Assembly (NCBI RefSeq): GCF_014356525.2
Contig: NC_052518.1
Location: 34,671,705-34,735,704, forward strand
Length of the DNA: 64,000 nucleotides
Reading direction: 5' to 3'
Origin: Nilaparvata lugens
Taxonomy: Eukaryota; Arthropoda; Insecta; Hemiptera; Delphacidae
The notes beneath the pieces were generated by a model, which ran no database searches, was not told the origin of the DNA, and saw only the letters and a list, made by a program, of their open reading frames with translations. This document shows, piece by piece, positions 44,691-55,976 of the stretch. The translations under genes and the position numbers were made by a program. How positions within the stretch are numbered: position 1 is the first letter of the stretch; each line of letters starts with the position of its first letter.

Positions 44691-45203
44691 AAGCAAGTAA
44701 AAGCAAAGCAAATCTCAGTATAATGATATGTAATTTTTGAATAGAATGATTTATCATTCAAACCTATTTGTATACATTATTAGAAATTTAAAAGCCTAGA
44801 GATTGCAATAAAAATTCAAGTAAAATTTGAGTTGACAGGTTGTTGAGGAAGCTAAAAAACTTTGAAATTCGATAAATTGGAAGAAATTAATGTAAAATAG
44901 TGGGAAGTAATTTTAGCCAATAAACCTCACGTGTTAATTTCAGCAGAACTTACATAATAATGAAACAGGAAAGAATAAAAAATCTTAAATTATGTATAAT
45001 ATGTAACTTGAGACAAAAATTACCGCTTCCCATGCTTGAATCTGTATAATCAGAATGCTTGAATCTTAATATTCATTGAAGTGATTTGAAACAAACTTTT
45101 CTTCATCACAATATATGGGCAATGCTCAACCATTTGCATCAGGCAAATGCCTAAAATTGCATGATGTCCCATGATTTAAAATGTCAATAGTCAAGAAATC
45201 ACA
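44691..45203. other. AT-rich flank between the giant element and A3
   Basis: No gene seen. aagcaagtaaaag directly follows the element end. Confidence 0.5.
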
Positions 45204-47542
45204 TTGAAACATGAAATAGTTAACATATTTCAAGAAATTATTTCGATCCTCAAAGCTTTTCAATTACTTGATAATAGGAGTAAATCCAAACATAATGACT
45301 CATTAAAAACTGCTGTATTAGAAATGTCAATTACTGATCATTATGCGACTGCTCTTCACGCATCAATTAAAAAAGATGTTTGTTCTCGATCTAGTAAGCC
45401 ATGTAAGTTTATTGAAGTGAGGAATGTTAATAAAGAAAAGTTGTTAGAGGAGAGTGCTTTAATGAATTGGGAGATTGACGTGAATAGAAGTATTGAAACA
45501 TTAGTAAATGAATTTGTAAATAATGTAAAAACGTGCATCAGTAGAGCAACAGTTATTAAAAAGGTTAATTTAACTAAAAACATTTGAAACCTTGGATGTC
45601 CAATGGAATTCTAAAGTCCATATCTATAAGAGATAGATTATATAAGAGATTGAAAAATGAACCATTCAATGTAGACCTGAGAAGGAAATTCCTGTCTTAC
45701 AGAAATAGAATAGTAGATCTAATTAGAAAAGCAAAAGATTTATATTATCAATCAGAAATAAATAAAGCTCAAGGTGACCCTAAGAAGATATGGTCTGTGA
45801 TAAATCAAGCAATTATTGGGGTAAATAAGAATTCACAATTACATGTAAATCAAGATCTTAATGCTTTGAATGACTATTTTGTGAATGTAGGTATAAATCA
45901 AGCGCAGGAAATTGATATACATGGACAGAATGAAGATCAATATTTGGAACAAACAATAGATATTGAAAATGCATTTAATTTCAATTTTGTTACTGAAACA
46001 GAAATCAAGGAAGTAATCAAAAGTTTGAATGATAATAAGGCACCTGGATGGGATAACATATCCAACAGCGTGCTAAAACTATCAACTGACACAATCTCTA
46101 AACCTCTTTCAGAAATTTTCAATTGTTGTTTTTCATCTGGATACTTTCCCTTGCATTTCAAGCATGCAAAAGTTATTCCTTTACACAAGGGGGGGAGTAA
46201 AGAAATACCTCAAAATTATAGACCAATTAGCTTGCTAAGTTCTATTTCTAAAATTTTCGAAAAATTGGTAAAGAAAAGATTAGTTGAATATCTAGATGTT
46301 AATAAAATCCTTGATAAGAGGCAGTTTGGTTTCCAACAGGGTAGAAGCACAGAGGATGCATTGGAGTCCTTAACTGAGACAATATACAATGGTTTCAAAA
46401 CAAATAAAAAAACCTTGGTAATGTTTCTGGACCTGGCCAAGGCTTTTGACACAGTACCACATGATAAAATGATTCAGAAACTACCATCTAATATTGGTAT
46501 TCAAGGAATAGAGTTAGATTTCTTTGAAAGTTATCTAAGGGGTAGAAGCCAAATCGTTAGCTGTGGTGGTAGTAATAGTGAGATTAGAGATGTGACAAGG
46601 GGTCTACCTCAAGGGACTGTATTGGGACCAGTTTTATTTTTGATCTATGTTAATAACCTGCCTAGTGTACTGGACTCAGTTGGGTCTAAGACAATTTGTT
46701 TTGCTGATGACACAGCACTTATCTTCCAAGAAGGTTCCTGGGAAGATGTTATCAAGCAAACAAAAGTGGGTTACTATAAGGTTTCTCAGTGGCTAAAATG
46801 TAATTATTTGAGACTAAATCTTGGTAAAACAAATTGTATGACCTTCAGTCCAACAACAAGAGGAGATCTAGATATGAACAGGCTTTGTTTGAATAATGCT
46901 TGTAACACGTATCCATGTGATTCTTGCAATGAGGTTGTTGAGAGTGTAAACAATTACAAGTATCTTGGTATTTTTGTTGATAAGCATCTACGCTGGTCAC
47001 CTCAGATTAGCTACCTTTGTAGAAAATTAAGGGTGGTCAATTTAAAAATGTATATGCTTAGAAGTATTTTGAGTCTAAAATTACTAAAATCTGTTTATTT
47101 TGCTCTATTCCAATCCTTAGTTCAGTATGGTAATTCTATATGGGGAGGAACTTTTGATTCAACTTTAAAACCTCTATTTGTTTTACAAAAGTTAGTTATC
47201 AAAACAATAATGAGGTATCCAAGAGATTTCCCAAGTGTCACATTGTTTCAAAATTCCAATCTGTTCACTATAAGACAATTGTTCATTTTAAAGACTATTA
47301 AGAAACATGTGCTCAAATTAAAAAATATTCAAAATTTTCAAAGAGTAACTAGACAAGTCGCTCAAAACTTAATCACAATTGAAAGAGTTGATAGCACCCT
47401 ATCCCGTAGAAGTATTTCATATTTGAGAAATAAACTCTATAATAAAGTTCCAAGAGGATGGTTGATAAAGAAGCCTAAAATAAAAGATTTCCATACCTGG
47501 GTGAAAGAAAATTATTTTTATTCAATTAATGATTTGGTTTAA
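45204..47542 (+). pseudogene. Non-LTR retrotransposon A3, endonuclease tail plus RT (Jockey-like)
   Basis: The first frame (45204-45587) holds the end of an endonuclease domain (SITDHYATALHASI, the late SDH-type block) and a linker. After a one-base shift near 45580 the second frame (45584-47542, 652 codons) begins KPWMSNGILKSISIRDRLY, then shows NKAPGWDNISNSVLK, NYRPISLLSSISKIFEK, RQFGFQQGRSTEDAL, MFLDLAKAFDTVPHDK, RGLPQGTVLGPVLFLIYVNN and the catalytic CFADDTALIF. A Cys-rich block (NNACNTYPCDSCNEV) precedes KYLGIFVDKHLRW, as in A1 and A2. The RT is intact, but the N-terminal endonuclease is truncated. Confidence 0.88.
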
Positions 47543-47845
47543 TATTGATTGATGTTGTATGAATCTTAAATTCAGCTTTATGTATATCTTTTTATTGTTA
47601 TTTCTTAGAATGGAATATTTAGTTGGTTGAATGTTAATTACTGTTAGCCTATATTATAATATTGTAGGATCTTTTTATATATTAATATTAATGTATAAGT
47701 GAATAAGTTATATTAAGACTCCACGTCAGCGTACAAGTTTTCTTTTGCCGACGTGTAGCACAAAGTTGTCAATTTCCTTTCAGTTGTATTCTGTATATAT
47801 TTTTGTGCAATAAACGATTTGATTTGATAAACGATTTGATTTGAT
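47543..47845 (+). mobile_element. A3 3' UTR and gatttgataaac tail
   Basis: The UTR ends with aataaa (47809) followed by acgatttgatttgat twice, to 47845. It abuts the truncated end of B2. Confidence 0.8.
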
Positions 47846-49240
47846 ACCGTATTTCAAGATATCTCTAACAAGCTTGACTATTCGAAAAAGCCTTTGATTG
47901 AGAAGCTTTAATGTTGAACTAGCAATGTGGGCTGGGGTGATATGATCATGACGTTGGAGAGAGTAGACGAAACGTAGACAATAATTTTGGCAACGCTGTA
48001 GTTTATCATTCAGAGTGACATGCATATCGTTAAGAAAAGAATTACAATACATTAAATGTGGGAAGATGAGAGATTGAACCAATAATAATTTAATGTTTCT
48101 AGGGAGAATATCGTGCATTTTCTTCAATGCATGCATGGCTGAGAATACCTTTTTACAAGTTTTGTTCACTTGTTCTGACCAGTCAAGAGTATTATTCATA
48201 ATAATGCCTAAATTTTTAACTGAGCTACAGTAAGGAATGTCATTACCATCTACACTAATTTTGTGAATCGATTCAAGGTCAATATTGTTTATGAGACGAG
48301 AATATCCAATTATAATGGGCTGTGTTTTGATGGGATTAAGCTTAAGGCCATTTTTCTTTGTCCATTCCACTATCGAATTGATATCCTGATTCATTATTCC
48401 AACTGTTTCGTTATTTTTTGTTATGGGACAGCTTAAATAGATTTGAAGGTCGTCTGCATAAGTATGGAAACTGGAGAATTTGATAATGGAAGAAAGGTCA
48501 TTAGCATACAAAGTGAAGAGGAGAGGGCCTAAAATTGAACCTTGTGGTACTCCATGCATAACGTTTTTCCAAGTAGACTTTTTGTCACCGACAGATACAC
48601 ATTGTTTCCTACCCAATAGATAGGATTTAAACCAAACTAACGAGTTGTGACTGAAACCAAGAATAGCCAACTTATTCAGAAGGACTGTATGATCAACAGT
48701 ATCAAATGCTTTAGAAAAATCAAATAGGGTGAGGATGGTGCATTTTCTTTGGTCCATAGCTAACCTTATATCATCAGTGACACGAAGCAGAGCTGTTTCA
48801 GTTGAATGGAATTTTCTAAAGCCTGATTGAAAGTTATGAAGCTTACTATTGTTGTCTAGAAATTTTACAACTTGAGCATGAATGAGTCTTTCTAGCACTT
48901 TGGACAATGCAGGTAAAATACTGATTGGTCTAAAATCCTCAACTTTATTGGGTGATGGAACTTTATTTAGAGGGTGAACCAGAGCAAACTTCCAGTTTTC
49001 AGGGAAAATGCCTTCTTCAAGTGACTTGTTGAAAATGTATGTAATGGTTGGTAAAACAGCAAATAACATTTTCTTGATAAATTTAATAGGAATTTTGTCA
49101 ACACCCGTAGCATTACTATGAATAAGTTGAATTGCTCTGAAAGTGTCTTCTTCTGAGATTGGATGGAAATGAAATTGATCAGTAATTGGTAAATCTAAGT
49201 TTGTAACCTGCTCTTCAAGATCATTGATATGATTAGCAAT
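47846..49240 (-). pseudogene. B2 reverse transcriptase part (CR1/L2-like)
   Basis: An open frame of more than 420 codons from 49069 carries [72 protein letters not shown], the catalytic [12 protein letters not shown] and [16 protein letters not shown]. Unlike B1, this segment has no internal frameshift. It is cut off after ...RDILKYG where A3's tail begins, so the last 70 or so codons and the 3' UTR are missing. Upstream it belongs to the same ORF as 49281-50552 but is separated by a 2-base loss near 49292. Confidence 0.9.
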
Positions 49241-49280
49241 GACAACTTCGTCACGTTGGTTAGAGTGTGAAACGAAATGG

Positions 49281-50552
49281 TCATATATTGTTCAATGGTA
49301 AGTCAACTTGTGGATTCGATTTCTGTTTGCCAAGCCCGAATTCTTTTATTCCCTGCCAAAGTGATTTGGAGTCTTGTCTGTTGTTTGTCATAAACGAATT
49401 CAAGTACCTAATCTTTGAGTTCCGTAATTCCTGTTTAACTCTATTTCTAAGGCTCCTATACTCGATCAAATTGTCCAAGTCAAATGTCTTTTTAAATTTT
49501 CTATGTGCTTTGTCTCTACATCCCATCATCTTAAGTATGTCTTCAGTCATCCACGGTACTCGTCGTTTTCTATTAATCCTCCTTGTCACATAAGGTGCAT
49601 GTTTGTCATTCAAAGTCAAAGTCCAATTCTCGAAAGTCTTGACCATGTCATCAACTGAGGGTAATGCTTCAATCTGATGCCATGGAGTCTGAGCCACATC
49701 ATTCAGGAAGGCGGCTTCATCAAAGTTTTTGAAGTCTCTATAAGTGATAATTTTCTGTTCTGGCTTGGGTATCTTATGGGAAAGTACACAGTAGATCAAA
49801 TCATGTCTAGAAATAGCTGGGACTGAGATTTGGCCTGCTTGAACAACCTCATTGGGATCACTAACAATGAGAAGGTCAATGAGTGTGTCTGATTCATTAG
49901 TATGATGAGTTGGATCGAGAGGTAAAATAGTCATGTTTAGGCATTGGAAAATTGTAGTCAGTTGAAAGTAGTCAAAGTTCTGATTTGTCATGTTCAAGTC
50001 GGTGTTCATATCCCCCATAACTAGTATACGGTTATAACAAGGCATAAGAGAAAGCAAGGCACTTTCGAAATCTGTGAAATGACCTATTTTTGGTGGGCGA
50101 TAACATATACCATCGAGTAATTTATCAGTACTAGATAAGGATAATTCAAGTAGCATAAACTCTGGTCTGGAACAATACTCTTGTTTGGATGTGATTAAAA
50201 CTTTTGTTTTGATACCAACTTTCACATAAATTGCTACACCCCCACAAGCTTTATTTAATCTATCATTCCGGAAAAGATTATATCCAGGCAAAGCAACAAA
50301 ATTTGATGGAATACTAGGCTTCAAAAATGATTCGGAAATTCCGATTATATTGAAGTCCTGAAAACGGAAGATTGCTCTGAGTTCATCAATGTGGCAGCTG
50401 AGGGAATGTACGTTAAGGTGAACAGCCTTGAAAAGTTTTTTGAAAGAGTGGAGCTTATTTGCTAGAAACATACCTGCGTCATTATTACTATTATTGAAAT
50501 AATCATACCTACTTGAGGGCGAGCGAGCTGACGTATCAGTGAGAGGCATCAT
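49281..50552 (-). pseudogene. B2 endonuclease part (APE-type)
   Basis: A 423-codon frame with the APE endonuclease landmarks: HLNVHSLSCHIDELR, GISESFLKPS (catalytic Glu), NKACGGVAIYVKVG, GICYRPPKIGHF, VMGDMNTDLN (Asp and Asn), the ESDTLIDLLIV block and SRHDLIYCVL (late Asp-His). It is followed by a linker with ITYRDFKNFDEAAF and VPWMTEDILKMMG. The frame ends early because aatataaatgacc of B1 is aatatatgacc here (2 bases lost). The ATG at 50552 is shared with B1. Confidence 0.9.
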
Positions 50553-50898
50553 GGAAGCAGCAGACCAATCGTGAACCGACCTCAGAACGACACATGACGG
50601 GGAAAATGGGGATGAAACTGATAAAACTTAACCTAAATGAAAAAGTCCCTCGATTCGAATGCATTCAGTATGCCTTGGCAGTTCGGTTCCCTTCACTATC
50701 TATAGCACTAGTTCAAAACATTCACTAAACACAATAAGATGTAGATGTGTGGAGTTCCGGTGATGAATAATCCTAATGGTGAATAAGATGAAGATTGAGG
50801 AAGAACTTGTAGTGGGAGATCTAGTCCAAGTGGAGATAGAGCGAGTACGGTAGGTATCCGGTAGTGGAAGAATCGGGTCCAAGTGGAGGTAGAGCGAG
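50553..50898 (-). mobile_element. B2 leader and one to two 5' monomers
   Basis: The leader matches that of B1 with small indels, and the sequence stops within a monomer (rc ctcgctctacctccacttgg) at about 50898. It then meets another LINE's tail. Confidence 0.8.
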
Positions 50899-50936
50899 AT
50901 TCAGATTCAGATTCAGATTCCTTTATTCATGTCAGA
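50896..50936 (-). mobile_element. 3' tail (gaatct)n of another LINE
   Basis: In reverse complement this reads aataaaggaatctgaatctg with more gaatct units. It is the 3' end of a minus-strand element whose body extends right. B2's 5' end begins exactly at the tail. Confidence 0.65.
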
Positions 50937-52200
50937 GTCCAGCAGATAATCCAATGTGGTGGGCAGTTTGCAGTGGTAGATGCTGATGGGAGCGAGCAGG
51001 TGGGGGAGCTAGAGAGGGCCAGGGCGGCGGCAAGAGAGAGCGCGTGCGAGAAGTCACAGGAACCAGGTCTGAAAACAGGAAGAAAACTCCAGCAGAAACA
51101 CAGCAGAAAAAAGTACAGAAAGTATATAAAAATCATTAAGAGGATAGACAATTAAAAGAGAGTGGAAAATAAGAACGAGAAATATGAATCAGTAGATTGA
51201 TTTCAAATTGCAGTTGACGGTTGTTAGAGAGAAGAATGTGAAGAGAGGACTAAGCTGTGTGAGAATACACATAGATTATGTAAGATTATTGTCTAAAAAG
51301 GTGGATGAAGAGAGAGATATTAGAAGAAAGTAGTAAATATCCGGTGCATAAAATGAGGTAGATAATAAGAAAATGAAATTGGAGGGATGAGAAAACCCAA
51401 AGGAGAGAGAGAGAGGGAGTGAGTAAGAGAGAGAGCGAAGGGATTGATACAGATAGCATAGAGTACAGTGTTAATGATCTGGTATAGAAATGAAGTAAGC
51501 ATGTCTATATTATTAAAAAATATACAGTATAACTAGTTTTGAGCATGAATTGAGCTAATTTGGAGGGAGGTCGGAATGATAAGAGGTAGGAAGAGAAGAA
51601 ATAATAGAAGTTACAGACAGGTAATAATACTGCATATAAGAAAACAGAATAACGAATATATAAATAGAATACGCGAATAGAAGGTTGGAATGTGACTATG
51701 GTGAAAATCACAATAGAAGTGCCAATCATAAGTTTACCGTCATTATTACGATGACTGTTATTTCTGTTATTGTTGTCAATTCCACGAAAAGTCAACTTGA
51801 ATCCTGCTGTAAGTTTACTATACACACTAGTAATATACATGTGGAGACTGGATTCAGGCTTTGTTGATAAACAGAAATGGATTTAATAGATTATGGATTG
51901 ACAATGAACTGAGATGAGGAAGAAGCGTTATAAACTCAGCAATTCGAAATAGGTTATAAATGTATTATTAAAGTGAACTTAGGTTTCGGAGCAATTTTCA
52001 TAATTTTATCAGCAGTGGAAAAGGTTCTATTTTTGTACTATGCTATCGTTAGATAAAAAGTGACACATTGGATTAGCTGGAAACATCATTCGGTTATGTC
52101 TAATGGAATACTAGTTTCCTGATTGAGTATTGGATGATTCAATCAGTAAAAACGTTTCAGTATACTAGATGAATAATTGCTATAACTAAGTTGATATAGC
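50937..52200. other. Unassigned, possible LINE 3' UTR
   Basis: A GC-rich part (50940-51080) is followed by purine-rich text with a short gagaga run at 51400-51440. No readable RT frame. The ORFs here are artefacts of composition. Confidence 0.4.
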
Positions 52201-52206
52201 TTTATT

Positions 52207-52345
52207 CCAGTTATATTTTTCCATGAAAACAGTATTATATATGTTCAAAAAAGCAAAAATTAATTTTAAGATTCGTAAACATAGAATCCAGTTATATTTT
52301 TCCATGAAAACAGTATTATATATGTTCAAATAGCAAAAATTAATT
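52207..52345. repeat. 83-bp direct duplication
   Basis: ccagttatatttttccatga with the following aaacagtattatatatgttc occurs at about 52207 and 52290. Confidence 0.85.
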
Positions 52346-52502
52346 TGGTAAAAATGGTATCTATAGGGCAATTGTCCAACAAAAAATAAAAGACTGAAAA
52401 AATGAAAAGAGAGAAGAGTGATGATTACATGAAGAGGCACAATTGAAATAATGAGAGCTCACCTTTAGTACGAAGATATGACGTGCCAACACCGTGAAGT
52501 GT

Positions 52503-52679
52503 TTACTGGAGGTCGGCAAGACGCTCGGCGGTGTAGATGCGTCGTCCAGGTCCCTCTCCGACGGCGTACTTGATGCGGCCATCGACTGTCCATGTGTTTC
52601 GTATCCCGTACTTGTTTGCTGCTGCGTTCAAGAGTGCCAGTCGGTGTTTCGTCAAGTCCTCCCTCACGGTGATGCCAGT
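52503..52679 (-). pseudogene. LINE ORF1 protein, C-terminal part
   Basis: The minus-strand frame GITVREDLTKHRLALLNAAA...WTVDGRIKYAV...RRIYTAERLADLQ ends at a TAA (52503-52505). It is the C-terminal domain of an L1/Tx1-type ORF1 protein, an RNA-binding partner of the retrotransposon RT. It is separated from its N-terminal part (55425-55976) by the hAT element, and the break falls inside the duplicated atgccagt. Confidence 0.7.
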
Positions 52680-52795
52680 CAGGCACGGCCCTAGGGACTT
52701 TGCCGCCCTGGGCGAGATCGGCAACTGCCGCCCCCCCGCAAGTATCCCGTCTTTAATTGTTAATCCCGGGTTCCACCCCTCCTTGAGCGATCGCC

Positions 52796-53776
52796 TAACG
52801 CCGGTTACACATTGGGCGGTTTCTGCCGGGGCGGTAATTTCGCCGTCGCCGCCGTTCGAGCAGTAGTCTATGAACTTGAATGGAAGCTTACACACTGGGC
52901 GGCAGAAACGCCGCGCGGCTATATTGCCGTTGGCGGCAGCTGTGCAGCCGTCCACTGCCACTGCGGCTGGCGGTGTTTTGCTGCTCTTGTCTACGCAGTG
53001 GCGTACGTGACCAAATGGGCGTTAACACATTTGGCGGTTGTCTACCGTCACCGCTGATCAGTCGTCTTTCCCAGTAGCTCCAAGTCATAGGTCTTTGAAA
53101 ATCAGCCTTTTAATTTGTGTCTTGTTGTAAAGTTTGTAAGTTGTTTATAACATTTATTTATTGTTTTAAGTGTTTGTGGTTGACGAGTGTGAGAAAATGA
53201 GTAAGTTAATAGACAATGAGTTGTTAATATCATTTGTAGAACAGAGGCCAGTTTTGTGGGACAAAACCCTCGACATATTCAAGGATCGAGATGCAACAAG
53301 GAATGCGTGGAAGGAAGTGTGTATGGAGATTAGGGGGGATTTTGAAACTCTGGATGACAAGAAAAAAACTGTAATATGTTGTATATCGCTGTCGATTTAA
53401 TAAAAACGTTCATTTCAATGAATCCAAGCAAGGCGATTTCTCTGCTGTCTTCTTTTCCTTCGACGGCACAACAAAAGTGGTAAAAGTTGTTGCCTTTCCA
53501 TTTTAAGTTAAACACTTAATAATATATACTTTTGGAAAATGTGCAAAATACAATTATTAACTGAACACTCATGAAACAGTGAAGTCACAACACATTTGCG
53601 ATGAAGAACTACAACAATTATTTTGGGTACTGATCATACGATCATACTGATCATATTTTGCCGCTCGATGTTTGGCGGTATTTTTTCCGCTGAATGTGTA
53701 AGCTTGACTTTTTTTCTAGGCTGCGACGGCAGTTTCGCCGCCGCGGCAGAAACCGCCCAGTGTGTAACCAGCGTTA
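52796..53776. mobile_element. PIF/Harbinger-like element nested in the hAT
   Basis: The left end taacgccggttacacattgg plus gcggtttctgccg is matched by the right end rc taacgctggttacacactgg plus gcggtttctgccg. Further TIR-like modules occur inside the left end (cttacacactgggcggcaga at about 52887, gttaacacatttggcggttg at about 53021) and the right end (atttggcggtattttttccg at about 53665), so the ends are multi-layered. It encodes a MADF-type protein start, as PIF/Harbinger elements often do. The target duplication is not resolved. Confidence 0.6.
53197..53400 (+). CDS. Truncated MADF-domain protein
   Basis: The ATG at 53197 opens 67 codons. MSKLIDNELLISFVEQRPVL, the LWDKTLDIFKDRDATRNAW block and EVCMEIRGDF fit the first two helices of a MADF (SANT/Myb-like) DNA-binding domain. 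The usual KW..LR..Y third part is absent: the frame turns into an unrelated hydrophobic end and stops. Family knowledge: MADF proteins accompany PIF/Harbinger transposases and bind element ends. An intron or a deletion after DDKKK would explain the loss. Confidence 0.65.
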   Translation: MSKLIDNELLISFVEQRPVLWDKTLDIFKDRDATRNAWKEVCMEIRGDFETLDDKKKTVICCISLSI

Positions 53777-54490
53777 CTATTGTGTCTCCGCTGTGATGCG
53801 ACACCACAGAGTCTCAGTAAACTCTAAAAAATTATGTTTAACACTAGTTATTGACATTTAAACAAATATTTGACAATTATAAATATTGGGGAACAGTAAA
53901 GTCCAGTCAATATAGACATAAAATGGGGGTTTGCTTGCAATTTATATCGTAGTTCTGATTTTCTAATATTTTATTTGGATACATGAGAGAGGTTCAGAAC
54001 CAAATTCTTCATGTAAAATTCCTTGTGCTAATACAGAGTGGCCCAAAAAGTTCGTATTTTAGGTTCATTTTCCAGTTTTCAGCTATTTCCGGCAAAATCA
54101 GTGATCGGACAGAAAAATTTGCTCTTGCCTTTTTTAAGATCATAAAATTCTGAATGAAATGAGATCATTCGGAACTCTCTATCACCAATGAGTACTGAGC
54201 TATGATTTTTCAAATATGAGTGATATTTTAAGGAAAAAAATCAATTTTGATCATATTTAGTATTTGATCAACAATATATCCCGATTACAATCTAGATGTA
54301 AAATTCAAAATCCCTTTGGGCATTTTTAGCTTCAACCATCATCACCATCTATATTGTCCTCACAGTGATATTTCGCACAATGATATAAGCTCATGAGATC
54401 ATGTTCTATGAGAATCAACCGTTAGTTGCACTTTATTTCAGTATTTCCTAGTGGAGAGGCGCGCGAGGACACGATCAAGGATCGCTTAAA
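53777..54490. other. hAT interior, no gene
   Basis: The text cagagtggcccaaaaagttc at about 54035 looks like the start of a small MITE. The block at 54345-54480 recurs at 56480-56620 (both with atatttcgcacaatgatata and cagtatttcctag). Confidence 0.5.
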
Positions 54491-54497
54491 GGATCAA

Positions 54498-54946
54498 GCT
54501 ATCAAAATGAAAAAGTTTTCTTTTTTCAATCATTACTTTCTGAGACATGAGCGCCTAAAGTTTAAAATTTTGGGACAGAACATTTCAAATTCGGTACGAG
54601 ATGAATCCATAAAATACAAAGGATAAATTCTTCATGGTATTTTTGATTTAATAAAACAAAAATTTTCTGAAAATGTCAATTTTTGAGAAAGTTTTTCAAT
54701 TTACTAAAAATGACCAAAAATAGTGTTGAGTTTTTTTTGTAAATTGAATAACTTTTTCAAAAATTGATATTTTCAGAAAATGTTTAAAAATTTTCTTGTT
54801 TTATTCAATCAACAATACCATGAAGAATTTATCTCTTACCGAATTTGAAATGTCCTGTCCCAAAAATTTAAACTTTAGGCGTTCATATCTCAAAAAGTAA
54901 TGATTGGAAGAGAATGTTTTCCTAAGAAAACTTTTTCATTTTGATA
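54498..54946. repeat. Long near-perfect palindrome
   Basis: Arms of about 210 bp (54498-54709 and 54738-54946) around a spacer of about 28 bp. Paired words include cgcctaaagtttaaaatttt / aaaatttaaactttaggcg and aaaatgtcaatttttgagaa / tttttcaaaaattgatattt. It is a foldback MITE core with no ORF. Confidence 0.85.
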
Positions 54947-55424
54947 TATACCGGTACAAATCGAAAAACTTTGAAAAATATCACCAGTACAAGAAAGTTT
55001 ATTTTTAGCCTTTGCACAGCCTTAAGACGTACACTGCAACATAGTACGTATTAGGCCTACTTAACTTGCTAAGTAATTAGAACTACAATTTCTACAAGTT
55101 TGTTTAACACACCTGTTTAATTAAGTAGAACTCGTCTGACCTTTGCAATTCCTTCACCAATTCTTCAAGATCTGGGGACTGAACTATTTTATGTTCGCTA
55201 GACCACTCAGACGTTCCTGGGACATTGTTGATCTTGGAAAAGTCTTCATTAGCTCGAGGTTGAAAAACTTCTTATATAATTTTACCATTCACATTTGAAA
55301 TTATGAATTTATTATTTATTTGTATTTTTAAATTTTCCGTTCCTTTAAATTTGCCGCCCCCAAAACCTGCCGCCCTGTGCGGCCGCCCGGTCCGCCCACC
55401 CCTTAGGCCGGGCCTGATGCCAGT

Positions 55425-55976
55425 GTTCTTGAGCATCCGCTTGGCTGCGAACACCCTCTGCCTCGTCCAGTAGCCGTCGAACCTCACGATGATGGGACGA
55501 TGACGCTCCTTGCCGGCTGCTCTGCCCGTGTCCTGACCTGGCTGCTGGATTGGTCCCACTCGATGCGAACGATGAATGTCGTCGATCTTCAACTCCACAT
55601 TCAGCTTCTCCTTGCAGACTCGCTGAACAATCTGGTCGGTGGACTCCCCCTTGGTCTGCGGAATTCCAAAGAATCGCAGGCAGGTACGGCGACCATATTG
55701 TTCAAGATCGTCGATTTTTAATTCTGTCTCCTTCTCAATTGCTGCCATCCTCTGCCGAAGTTCATTATTCTCACCCTGCAATCGATCCAATTCGGATTGG
55801 AAGAAGGAGAAAGCCTCTGCAACAGCTTGGTTTACTTCCTTGTTTATCCTCTGTAGAATTTCGTCGGCCAGTTGCGTTGTGTCTTGACAGGGAGGGGTCG
55901 TTGACACATGTACCGTTGCACGCCTACCTGCCTTTTGTGTGGGAGTTTCCTGCTTCTTACCGTTGCTCTTCACCAT
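55425..55976 (-). pseudogene. LINE ORF1 protein, N-terminal part
   Basis: The frame starts MVKSNGKKQETPTQKAGRR (ATG at 55976) and continues with a coiled coil (about residues 45-90: SELDRLQGENNELRQRMAAI). An RRM-like block follows (LEQYGRRTCLRFFGIPQTKG), with VELKIDDIHRSHRVGP and IIVRFDGYWTRQRVFAAKRM. It then runs into the hAT insertion. This order (coiled coil, RRM, C-terminal domain) is that of L1/Tx1-type ORF1 proteins, which coat the retrotransposon RNA. The matching C-terminal part is at 52503-52679. The ORF2 RT is not found in the window. Confidence 0.75.

Larger units (their letters stand above)
52680..55416. mobile_element. Non-autonomous hAT element with 8-bp target duplication
   Basis: The perfect direct repeat atgccagt flanks it (52672-52679 and 55417-55424). 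The termini are inverted: caggcacggccctagg at the left, and cctta-ggccgggcctg at the right (rc caggcccggcctaagg). Both ends have subterminal gccgccc words. An 8-bp duplication and CAGG-type ends are diagnostic of hAT. There is no transposase inside; instead there is a nested element (52796-53776), a long palindrome (54498-54946) and filler. Confidence 0.85.

Noticed and set aside
50883..51155. Plus-strand ORF with Asp-Ser repeats
   Set aside because: The DS run is the reverse of a LINE (gaatct)n tail; the rest has no motif.
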